Assembly (NCBI RefSeq): GCF_001039355.2
Contig: NW_019775469.1
Span: 277,309-341,308, forward strand
Direction: 5' to 3'
Source: Lingula anatina
Lineage: Eukaryota > Brachiopoda > Lingulata > Lingulida > Lingulidae
DNA length: 64,000 nt
This document shows, piece by piece, positions 37,756 through 49,112 of this stretch. The position numbers and the translations under genes are program-made. Position 1 is the first letter of the stretch, and every line of letters starts with the position of its first letter. Under the pieces are notes generated by a model, which did no database searches, had not been told where the DNA came from, and saw only the letters and a list, made by a program, of their open reading frames with translations.

Positions 37756-40700
37756 AGATGAAAAGCTATGGAGCTGTAAAATGAAATCAATCTGAATTAT
37801 AGGCCTAATTGGCAATTAATATTAATTATATGATAATAAACTCATTCCTAATTGCTTTAGTTACCAAAGTGTTCTGGACCTATTTTATTTGTTTAAGAAC
37901 TACATATTGATCTTTTCAACATACAATTATATCGAAAATTTACGTAAAGGATGAATACCTAAGAGTTTTATTTGGTTTTATTTAGTTTTATTTTATAGCA
38001 TCGGGTAATTTGCATGCATCATTAAGGGCCTTGAACCATGATAAAAATTTATGAAAGTTTAGAAATGATAGGAATAACTGCTCAACGTTTCTCTTAACCC
38101 CAAATATTAAAAAAACGATAATTAGCATTTGGTATGTATTTCTGATATATATATTTTTAAAAACCATCACTCTTGGGTCTTTTTCCAAAATGCCGCTGTA
38201 CGCGTGTTCGAAAAAAAAAAACAATCAGCCAACATAATCATATCTGTATGACAGTCACTAGAATCTCAATTTAAATTGTTTTCATACTACTAAAGTTTGG
38301 AATTACGTCTATTACAAAAGTGATTTCATATTGAAGAATGCCACCGATAGCACCGATAGGTGAAATGAAAGCATACCCCTCGTCATCGAAACCAATTTAT
38401 CTCTCAGGCCTTAATATCATTTCACTTGCACTTAAAATTAGACTGATCAATTGAACTCCTACCAACCCAAACATGTCTGTCAAAATTATTTACTTTTCAA
38501 ACAAATACCGGTACTTCTCTGCAGATATGGTCGTGATAACCGATTTGTCAGGACATTTAATTTAATTTTAGCCACACTCACATCTATAAATGATAATTTC
38601 TGATATAAAGCACCACCAGTTTACATTAAAATTACACTTGCTTCTGGGATTACAATTTTTTATGTTTATACNTAGTATCACAATGGCTAGCTACATGTAT
38701 TTAAACACGTTTATTTTCATTGATAAGTTTTTTGATCATTTACTGACTTTTCACATGCGGATATTTATAATTATTGATTACCATTAAAGGCCTTTCCGTG
38801 TAATGTGTCATCTCTTTCGTTGGATTTTATCACTATATTTGTTTTTAAATTCAAATTGATTATTTATCAGCTTTAAATTGGGGTTTAGTTGACGCAGGGA
38901 ATTACATCGTCTACGATATAATTCCTTGGTTTACGCAATAGTATTAGTTATCTGCGTTAACTTTAAGTGCCTATGACTTACAGTAGTGTACAATTACAAT
39001 AATATAATGAAGCTTATTAGATGGTCCAATGGGGGTAGGATCACAGTTTACGGAAAATAAAATCATCAGTTCACAAAAATAAATAAATAAATAAATAAAT
39101 ATCTCACTGTTAATGCCAACCGAATCTTCTAAATCACGAATCACCGGGCATAATGACTTCGTTTCACGAAGGACGGAGAATAAAAAGCCGCATTCACGAA
39201 TGGGGTGGTTGCGGATCACGTTAAGTAAAATGAACGTTCACGCATCTCGAGAAATAAAAAGTGGCTTTCACGGGTAACAGAAATACCCAATGGCACCCTG
39301 TTATAATATTATTAAACTAGTGGTGGACATACCACCAAGAGAAGCAAGTACATTTACCAGTCGGATAATGAATTGTTAAATCATTTTTCATTTTTCTGAT
39401 TACTGTGACATGTTTACAGTCTCTTCTTTCATTGGTGTTGAAAACTAATGAGTAGCACTGCTATGTGTTTATGTGAAAGCGGTTTCAGAACAGATAACCA
39501 CTGTCTCCTTATTTTACAAGATGGGAAGGCTCCTATATTTAAATCTTTGTCATAGAAAATGATTAATAGACAACTTTAGATTAACTCTAAATTCCTTCAT
39601 TATCTTCAGAAAGGTGTATAAACACTATCGGCAGTTATAGATGTGTATGTAGGGAGGGATATCAAGGAATCAACTGCGACCAAAGAGTTAAGTTATGCCG
39701 GAATCATCCGTGCCAACGGGGTAGGTAGCACCATTGCTAACAAAAAATATGTGACATTTTTACACTTTATATAACCTGCCTTTTTCTTATCTCCCTTCTT
39801 GTTACATTTGTGAAATAACCATCTGCTAATATTGTTTTATTGTCATACCTTCTCCCTTCCTTCCAGAGACCTACAATACATAATTATATGAAACAAATTT
39901 TATGATGTCTTAGTATTTGTTTGTTTGTAAACACAAACGAAAAACATTTAACTTTAATTCAAATCCCTATGATGTTTTTCTTTCTTACTTTTTTAACCTC
40001 TCATTATCTTTTGTTTATCTTTTTTAATCAATTCAAGGTACCTGTGAAAACGTGTGGAAACCCGACCACCCTGACTACAGGTGTATTTGTCCTGCTGGTT
40101 TCACCGGGAAAAATTGCGAAACAAATATCGACGAATGTCAGTCTTCGCCGTGTCAAAACAACGGAAAATGTTCTGACGAAATCAACGGCTATAGCTGTAA
40201 ATGCAGCGCAGGATTCACGGGCAAAGACTGCTCCATCCCACCCACAGCGTGCTACAGCCAACCTTGTGAGAATAACGGACACTGTCAAGAAAGCTTTGGG
40301 ACTTATACCTGCGTTTGCCCCCCTGGGTACACGGGGTACAACTGCGAAACAGACATAGATGATTGTGCCATGGCAGTGTGTCTCAATGGCGGTTCATGTG
40401 TAGATCATGTAAACGGATACACTTGTAATTGCCCCCCTCATTACAGTGGAACGTATTGTCATATAGACAACAACATGTGCCGATCCTCTCCTTGCAAGAA
40501 CCAAGCTACCTGTCAGAACAAACGAAATGGATATGACTGCCTATGTCCACCTGATGTCTACGGACAACATTGTGAAGTCGATAACAACCTTTGCAGATCT
40601 TCGCCATGTCAGAATAACGCCTCCTTTTGCTTAAACAAACCAAATGATTACGTTTGTAATTGTACGACTTCAGACTTCAGCGGCAAGAATTGTGAAATAG

Positions 40701-43700
40701 ACAATAACATGTGCAGATCATCGCCATGCCAAAACCAAGGTACTTGTCATAATCAACCAAATGGATATGATTGCAAGTGTCCCAAAGATTTTAGTGGGAG
40801 ACATTGTGAGATAGACAACAACCTATGTCGGTCGTCTCCATGTCAGAACCAAGGTCAGTGCCAGAACCAACCGAATGGCTATGACTGTGTTTGTCCTAAG
40901 GACTTTAGTGGACACCTCTGCACGACAGATAACAACCTCTGTCGCTCGTCACCATGTCAGAACCAAGGTACTTGCAACAATTCCCCCAATAATTATACTT
41001 GTGTCTGTCCTGCCAGCTTCAGTGGAAAACATTGTGAGATAGATAACAACCTTTGCCGTTCCTCGCCATGTCAGAACCAAGGTAAATGCCAGAACCAACC
41101 AAATTCTTACAATTGTGTATGCCCGACGGACTTCAGTGGAAAACACTGTGAGATAGATAACAACCTTTGTAGATCATCGCCATGTAAGAATGGGGCTTCA
41201 TGCCAGAATCAACCAAATTCTTACAATTGTGTGTGCCCGACCGACTTCAGTGGAAAACATTGTGAGATAGATAACAACCTTTGCAGATCCTCGCCATGTA
41301 AGAATGGGGCTTCATGCCAGAATCAACCAAACGGTTACAATTGTGTGTGCCCGACCGACTTCAGTGGAAAACATTGTGAGATAGACAACAACCTTTGTCG
41401 TTCGTCCCCATGTCAGAACCAAGGTAAATGCCAGAACCAACCAAACGCTTATAGCTGTGGATGCCTGACCGACTTCAGTGGAAAACATTGTGAGATAGAC
41501 AACAACCTTTGTAGATCGTCGCCATGTCAGAATGGGGCTTCGTGCCGAAACCAACAGAATGCCTATGTCTGTGTTTGTCTTAAGGACTTCAGTGGACTCC
41601 TCTGCAAGACAGACAACAATCTCTGTCGCTCATCACCATGTAAAAACCAAGGTATATGTAGAAGTTCCCCTGACAATTATACCTGCGCTTGTCCCGTCGA
41701 CTTTAGTGGAAAACACTGTGAGATAGATAACAACCTATGTCGATCGTCGCCATGTCAGAACCAAGGAAAATGCCAGAACCAACCGAATAGTTACACTTGT
41801 GTATGCCCGACCGACTTCAGTGGAAAACATTGTGAGATAGACATTAACCTTTGTAGATCAAAGCCATGTTTGAACAGTGGATTGTGTATGTCGTCCCCAA
41901 ATAACTACAACTGCTTGTGCCAGTCAGGTTATGGTGGTCGCAACTGTGACATTGACAACAACCAATGCAGATCGTCGCCTTGTCAAAATCAGGGTACTTG
42001 CAGCAATTCCCCCAATAATTATACATGTTCCTGTCCCTCCGACTTCAGTGGAAAGCATTGTGAGATAGACAATAACCTTTGTAGATCAAAGCCATGCTTG
42101 AACAATGGATTGTGTATGTCGTCCCCAAATACCTACAACTGCCTGTGCCAGGCAGGTTATGGTGGTCGCAGCTGTGATATTGACAATAACCAATGCAGAT
42201 CGTCGCCCTGTCAAAATCAGGGTACTTGCAGCAATTCCCCCAATAATTATACATGTTCCTGTCCCTCCGACTTCAGTGGAAAACATTGTGAGATAGACAA
42301 CAACCTTTGTCGGTCCTCACCATGTCACAACCAAGGAAAATGTCAAAACAAACCAAATGATTACAATTGCGTATGTCCGACCGAATTCAGTGGAAAACAC
42401 TGTGAGATAGACAACAACCTTTGTCGTTCCTCGCCATGTCAGAACCAAGGCACTTGTAACAATTCCCCCAACAATTATGCATGTTCCTGTCCCGCTGATT
42501 TCAGTGGAAAGCATTGTGAAATAGACAACAACCTTTGTCGGTCAAAACCATGCCTGAACAATGGATTATGTATGTCGTCCCCAAATACCTACAACTGCAT
42601 GTGCCAGTCAGGCTATGGTGGTCGCAACTGTGACATTGACAATGACCAGTGCAGGTCGTCGCCCTGTCAAAATCAGGGTACTTGCAGCAATTCTCCCAAC
42701 AATTATGCATGTGCTTGTCCCGCCGACTTCAGTGGAAAACATTGTGAGGTAGACAACAACCTTTGTCGGTCCTCGCCATGTCAGAACGGGGGTTATTGTA
42801 ACAATTCCCCCAATAATTACACATGTGCGTGTCCCGCCGATTTCAGTGGACAACATTGTGAGATAGACAACAACCTATGTCGGTCTTCGCCATGTCTGAA
42901 CCTAGGTAAATGCCAGAACCAACCAAACGCTTACAACTGCCTATGCCCAACCGACTTCAGTGGAAAACATTGTGAGATAGACAACAACCTTTGTCGCTCG
43001 TCCCCGTGTCAAAATCATGGTACTTGCAGCAATTCCCCCAATAATTATACATGCGCCTGCCCCACCGATTTCAGTGGAAAGAATTGTGAGATAGACAACA
43101 ATCTTTGTCGATCAAAGCCATGTTTGAACAATGGATTATGCTTGTCGTCCCCAAATAACTACAACTGCATGTGCCAGACAGGTTATGGTGGTCGCAACTG
43201 TGACATCGACAATAACCAGTGCAGGTCGTCGCCCTGTCAAAATCAAGGTACTTGCAGCAATTCCCCCAATAGTTATGTATGTTCCTGTCCCGCTGACTTC
43301 AGTGGCCAACATTGTGAGATAGACAACAACTTATGTCGATCATCCCCATGTTTGAATAAGGGGACATGCTTGTCATCTCCAAACAATTACACGTGCCAGT
43401 GTCATGCTGATTTTGATGGACGGCATTGTGAAATCGACATAAACAATTGTAGGTCGTCTCCTTGTGAGCATAGCGGCAATTGCACCAACGCACCCAACAC
43501 ATACAGCTGCGCCTGTGCAACGGGCTGGAAGGGACCAACGTGTCAGTATAAGGCTTGCAGTTTGAACACGTGCAAGCATTCATCATCGTGCTCAGACACA
43601 CCGACCGGAGTGACGTGCACATGCAATCCCGGGTGGACCGGACCGTACTGCGAGGTGAACATCGACGATTGCAGTTCAAAACCATGTCAGAATGGTGCAA

Positions 43701-43948
43701 CGTGTATTGATCAGGTACGTGTTAGAGTGTGATAGTTTTTTTTCAAGGACTTGGAATTTGAGGTTCATTTCTAAAGTGCAGCAGTACAAGTCCATCAGAA
43801 CTTTAAGTGATATAAGTCGACTTTTTTTATTTACCTGTAGTAAGTAATAAAAGTAAAAGTAAGTTGATGCTTCATAAACGAAGTAAATTCATCTTGTGTG
43901 TTAAAAGACTATTTTTGTACCCTTGACATTGCATCATTCTCTGTTCAA

Positions 43949-44019
<71 letters not shown>

Positions 44020-45687
44020 ATACCATAACAAATTAAATTGTCTTTATTTTGATGACACAGATATAGGCAATCTCCAAAATATGCATTTACAATGCGGGGA
44101 ATCTGTCAAAGTAAAATCTGTATCGTTCTTTCAGGATGCCTAATAATATTCTTTACAGGCGCAAAAAATGATGAAGAACTGCGCAAAGAAGAACTGGTAC
44201 TGATTGTCTGTCTGTCTACGCTATAGCTTATTCGGCCTTGCCTCGCCCGTCTTGTTCATTTCGTATTTTCTATATTTTTATTGAATCATTTTCTTCTATA
44301 GGCAAATGATTATTTTTGCCTGTGTGGTCCAGATTATACAGGCAAGAGCTGTGAAACCCAGGTCACAACCACCACTACGACCACCACTGCGGCACCCGAC
44401 CCCTGCAACCCCAACCCTTGTCCACTGTTACTAGGAACCCCGATTCCATGCAATGTAAAGCCTGGCGGGACACACGAGTGCGTCAAACCCCAGGGTAAGA
44501 GTGATGCTAATGACATGCTTCTTTCTTTAAGGATCGTAGAGGTTTTGGCGCGAAAAGATACTATATACGATTTATAGTGATAATTAACCATTCATCCAGT
44601 TCTACTGTACAGAGATACTCAATAACTGTTTATTTGTTGGACCCCTCTTTGCTTTCAACTTTAATTAAGGTACATGTAAGTGTACTTATCTTGAATTTTT
44701 AAAAAATGGTTGTGGCAGAAAAAGAACTTTTCGCATTCGCACAGACCATGCAAAAAGAAAATGAAGAAAAAAGAGAACGATACAGCAATAAATAAATTGA
44801 TTACTTCCGCTACAAATAAACAGCAGTTAAATAAAACATATATCTGGATCATTTTATTTCAGATCACTGCATGCAGAACAACATGTTGTACAAGCAAGGA
44901 TTGAAATGGGATGTTGGGTGCCAGCAGAGTTGCATTTGTGCGAAGGCATTAGTCAACTTTATTTATTGCGAGGCCAAGTAAGTGTGTCTTAAAAAAACAG
45001 AATATGGTATAATCTATAATACGTATACAACTTATGAAGCAATTGTTGGAATAAATTCAGCGTACTACAAGATGTTTTATTTGCGTTCAATTAAATAACA
45101 GTTAAATAACGTTTGTAGTATAATATGATTAGCAATTTTTTTAATGTGTATCTTTGATGCCGATTGCCGGAGAAAAAGCACAAAAGCAATTCCTGAAAGG
45201 AAATATCTCTTACATGCTCTCCATGTCGTGTAGTATCAAAATCAAAGCACAAAAAATAGACAAACCCGATATAAGGTTGATTGCTTTTTGTCCAGTTAAG
45301 GCTGCTTTCATTTATGCCAAATCAAAATGAATTCATTACTTTTAACTAATTGGCCATTAAGTCAAAATGTGTATCCCAAATTATCATAAAGAGTACTGAA
45401 ATATGGCGTGACCAAAATATTATAGCCATCAGTTCCGTATAAAGGAATTAAGTGGGGTTACAGAATGGCCTAAACCTTAATCTAACATACTTTTGATAAT
45501 GTGTAATGTCATTCTATTCATTAAGTACAGTGTATACCTTATAAAAATATTAATGTTTTCTCAAATTTATTTTAGGTGTTTTGACTGGCTGAGTGTTGGT
45601 GTTCCAAATGGTTGTCGCCTTGATCCCCCCAAGTCCGGGAAATGCTGTCCAGAATTGAACTGTAGCGGTTTCACTCCTCCGCCATAA
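34601..45687 (+). CDS. Secreted EGF-repeat/VWC protein C with 13-residue linker repeats (about 1677 aa; exon-1 frameshift as assembled)
   Basis: Proposed exons: 34601-34704, 34970-35041, 35301-35951, 39610-39720, 40038-43714, 44302-44494, 44863-44977, 45576-45687. Exon 1 aligns to A and B but has one extra base near 34616 (CTG-T-ATTTTTG), so the ATG frame meets TGA after 18 codons; without it the phase-1 splice and signal peptide are restored. Order: signal peptide, short EGF-like module, linker with seven 13-residue repeats (about residues 124-214), half-EGF ([13 protein letters not shown]), about 34 EGFs, Thr stalk, [11 protein letters not shown] module, VWC-like end. Unlike A and B, an extra phase-1 intron splits the second EGF (CQRG|GTC). 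Earlier copies of the two EGF exons (37048-37158 and 37476-37756) lie in a duplicated block; the second of these is cut by a stop. Probably an extracellular structural or adhesive protein, by inference. Whether the gene is intact depends on the frameshift and duplication being assembly errors. Confidence 0.8.
35497..35769 (+). repeat. Seven-copy 39-bp coding minisatellite in gene C
   Basis: Exactly seven 39-bp units encode variants of [13 protein letters not shown]. Changes are few (Asn/Lys, Ser/Pro, one His), with the last unit most diverged (AQVYTKP). Each unit offers one Tyr, two or three Lys and several Pro/Thr. This sits in the same exon and position as the SKK linker of A and B. Confidence 0.95.
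37048..37756 (+). pseudogene. Truncated duplicate of gene C EGF exons
   Basis: Two exons duplicate those at 39610-39720 and 40038 onward. The first (37048-37158) is intact with GT-AG borders. The second starts at 37476 and follows the intact exon for about 275 bases, then breaks at ACCTGCGTG, switches to non-coding flank sequence known from 33303, and reads TGA at once. It has no splice donor, so inclusion would truncate the protein after the fourth EGF. A few residues differ from the intact copy (K/E, A/D, N/H). Confidence 0.8.
37750..40318. repeat. Second copy of the duplicated block in gene C
   Basis: Repeats 33303-34218 then, after the N at 38671, 36148-37752. It supplies the intact exon 4 and the start of the giant exon 5. 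It lacks equivalents of exons 1-3. Confidence 0.85.
38671..38671. other. Ambiguous base N at a sequence junction
   Basis: The only N in the window. Sequence left of it matches up to about 34218 and sequence right of it starts at the equivalent of about 36148, so it marks a join over 1.9 kb of missing homologous sequence rather than a simple unread base. Confidence 0.9.
40038..43714 (+). repeat. Giant EGF array exon of gene C
   Basis: A single 3677-bp exon encodes about 32 EGF domains, opening with three or four conventional ones ([20 protein letters not shown]) and then about 27 of the [10 protein letters not shown] type. A two-unit motif, SKPCLNxGLC..GYGGRxCD followed by [14 protein letters not shown], recurs at least four times (from about 41850, 42080, 42530 and 43110), a higher-order repeat. 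Confidence 0.9.
43950..44017. repeat. (AT)n microsatellite in gene C intron 5
   Basis: Long AT run; the matching place in copy D (about 50447-50462) has no such run. Confidence 0.95.
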
Positions 45688-48600
45688 GAAGCCAACAACT
45701 GGCTTGAAGTACCTATTTCTTTTTAGCTAGCTACCCATTTGGATTGAGGAATAATTTTGCCAGCGTTCCGAAATAGTTTCAGAGATTGCACGAAAGATTA
45801 TGACCAAGTTCATTTGCGCCAGTGCCTTATCAATATAATATAAAACCTAATCTGTAAGTTTTCAGCGGGATAGGATCTTTGCCCGGTTGCTCTCAAAATC
45901 TTAATTACTATGAACTTTCTGTTCTTTGCATATACGCTCACTATATTTGACATATAGGTAGAGAGGAAAATTGTTTTCCGCTAGTTAGAATGCACTAGTG
46001 TTTCGCAAAGTTATTTGGAAAGCTTGCACAGTGAACCAGATTTAATGATTTTAAGCTCACATAATTAAGCTTTGGGAAACGGCATTTTCGACTTTTCGTT
46101 TCAGGCTTTAAGCCTTATGAAAATAAGTGAAAGTTTAATCTGCCGTGCACAGAATTAAACCGTTGCTTTCATATGCATATATAACTAGTCAGTGAACCAT
46201 CTCTGCACAAAGGTTATACCATTGATAGTTTTTCCTCAACAATTTCACAAATGTTCTTGAAAAGATGTTGATATATATCACATTTCTTTGAAACCTTTGA
46301 GAAACTGCCAAGAGGAAATACAGAAAGTCTTTAGTGAAGTTATTTACTTTTTTTAATTTTGGTGACTTTGGGTTAACTTTGCGCAAACGATCTGCCTTCG
46401 ATAATATCTACCCCAACACTTCTCTTCGTGTTATAATCTCCTGAGTAACCTCTTTACAAGGTGCTGGTTCAACATACTCCGTTTGAAAGCAGATTTTAAT
46501 ATTGATACATGAAGATTTTTGATGCTGTTCTGTAACTGGGATAAGAGCTCGTTTCAAAAAGCATTAATGAAATGGAACACAATGGAATTCATACCCTCAT
46601 AAATAATAGGCTTTTATATTTGCTTTAACAATTTTTGTGTATATCAATACATATAGCCCTTCAAGGTAAAATGGGAGGTAAAGTGAATAATAAAACGTTT
46701 TGAAAAAGTCTTGGTTTTTATTTTTTTATTATTATTTTTTATTTATTTATTTATTTTATTTTTTACTTTTTCGGTGTTGATGCCCTTTGATCAAGATTGA
46801 AGTACATGTACTCGGCACATACATTTATGTCTGTCCTATCATAAAATGCAGACAGAATTAAAAGTTCAGGTCTTTAACAGTTTAATCATTCAGACTTGAC
46901 GATAACCCCTGGTTGGTTTAGGTATCAACTGAGCCACTGAACATGACTTAACAACGAGTAAATGAATGATAAGATGCTTGCAGGTGTCTTCGCAGGATCC
47001 CCTCCATTCCTTAATCTTGAAAAGTCCATCGATTTATTAGTTTAAGGCATGATAAAGTAGTCAAATATCTCTTCATTTAAAAAAGCGCCTCGTGATACAG
47101 TGGAACCATTCTATTTTGTGTGTAGGCCTATACGTTCCTCGTGCTACATAATAATGTGTAGGAAATTCGTTAAAGGATAGGCCTGTTTTATCATACTGCA
47201 TAAGATTGACGTAATTCTCAATGTATAATAAAATTTATAGTATCTCATAACTACAAAATGAAATTTAAAATTAATCATTCTGTAGCACAGCAGCTATACA
47301 ATAATTCTCTCATATACACAACATAATACCACTTGAAAATACAATAAAATTAACAAGTTCAAGATCTCATGATCAGTATTAGTGAACTGCTTCTTGGCCA
47401 TATTGGCAAAATAAAGAGGATGGCAATGTTTGCCGAAAAAAAAAAACGGTATATTTTCGGAACATGTTTCTAACAGCATGTAAGCACTGCGGGATATTAA
47501 ATCAATAAAGAGAGAGCAAAAACTCAATATATCTTTGGAGGATCAATTTAAGGTCAATATGAAAACCGCACAAGTTGGTGATAACCAATGATAAATCAAA
47601 CTGAATTATAACAGTATAAGACTACTGGAGTGCATGTACGTATAGTGTACATGTAGACTAGATAGCTATTTTTCGGAGTCTCAGAACACACACACACACT
47701 CTCTTTCTCATTCTGCCTCTCTCATTTTCTTATTCTCTTTTTCATTCTTTCTCACATTCTCTCTTCTTTTGTCATTCTGGATAGACTACAAAGTTGTTTT
47801 TTCTCAGTCTTTCTGTCTGTCTGTCTCGCTTTCTCAAATCTCTCTCTCTCTCTCTCTCTCTCTTGCAACAAGAACTGAAGCCCACAACAACCAATGCAAC
47901 TTAACCGTTTTTGTAATAGACATTGTGCGGTTCGGTAGATAAAAAGACGTGTGCCTTTCCAAAATTGGCACAATGTGGTTATTTTTTTACAAAAGAAACA
48001 GACACCAACAACAATCTACCGTATTTTCCTCACCATTTCCACGCGTAACCAAGTAAATCTTATAAACCGGCATGCCGGAGACATGTAATTGTACACAATC
48101 TCTCTAAAGCTAATATTATATTTTTTGCAGATCACTTTGGGCTAAAGGTGCGGCAATTAGCTTTAACTCAGAAATAAACATTAGATGCCTTAGTAAATTT
48201 AAAGGGTGGTATCTCAACATGCCTTGCTCATATTGTGTCTCTTTGCTCACGTGGTATGTTATCAAGTTAATGACCAAGAGAAAACAAATCTGAAATCAAA
48301 TTTAGCACCTTGATTAAATGACCACATATGCACAGGGTTTGATAACATGTAAAATGCAATATCTTATCGTGTTGAATTGAACCAAAAAGTAATACGGTGA
48401 TCACGATTTAACATAAGTCCCAAATCTTTTTAAAAAGACATTTCTTAATTTTTCTACTCCAAAAAAATATTTGGTCTTATGCATAAAAGCGCACTATACA
48501 TTTTGGGTGGAGTGTTTCATTTTGATATATCAAGAAACTCCATTAATAATTTTATAGGCTGGGTCACTGCCTTGTCAAATAGATTAATTTTTAAACTAAT

Positions 48601-49098
48601 AAAATAGGAAAAGGCTAATTTTAAATAACCCTGCATAGTACTATTTATTGGCACGTTTGTAGCTTGAACACTGGGGGTCTTTGGAGTATTTTCATCATTT
48701 TATAAACGACCATCCGCAGTGCAGGGTGTAATTAAAACATACAAAATAAACAAGTCTCTATGAAATTGAGCTATTTCAATGTATCATGACTAATAAAACA
48801 GAAAGGCGGGGCTCGTTATGAATTATATGTACAGTGTATTGACATTTGAGCATATTTACTTTCAACGCGTGTGTTAAAATTTTTGAAAGCAAAAAAAAAA
48901 CTGTGTCCTAAAAAAGAGCACCAGATCACTAGATAACCACCTGTATGTTTGCTCGGTATCTCCACGGCTTATAAATGTGCAAAGATAAATACTATATAAA
49001 TTTGCGTAAAGGAATCATCCCGGAAGAATTGTTTGCGACCAAAGTGTAAAGACCCTATGCGCTTACGTAATTCTTTAATTTTAATTTTAATTGAATTT
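45688..49098. other. 3' flank of gene C
   Basis: No gene is seen. It contains an AATAAA (46689), T/A-rich repeats at 46715-46770, a CT/CA-rich zone at 47685-47865, and a faint possible EGF exon remnant near 49030. The whole stretch is duplicated 3' of D. Confidence 0.6.
46689..46694 (+). terminator. Possible poly(A) signal of gene C
   Basis: AATAAA in a block (GGTAAAATGGGAGGT...AATAAAACGTTTTGAAAAA) kept in copy D at 53311. It lies a kilobase after the stop, so use is uncertain. Confidence 0.4.
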
Positions 49099-49112
49099 TG
49101 CAATCCCCCAAA

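Larger units (their letters stand above)
42551..49098. repeat. Source unit of the 6.5-kb tandem duplication
   Basis: From the middle of an EGF unit of gene C through its last exons and 3' flank, this region is repeated in order at 49113-55690. Introns, exons, poly(A) region and intergenic motifs all correspond. Confidence 0.85.
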
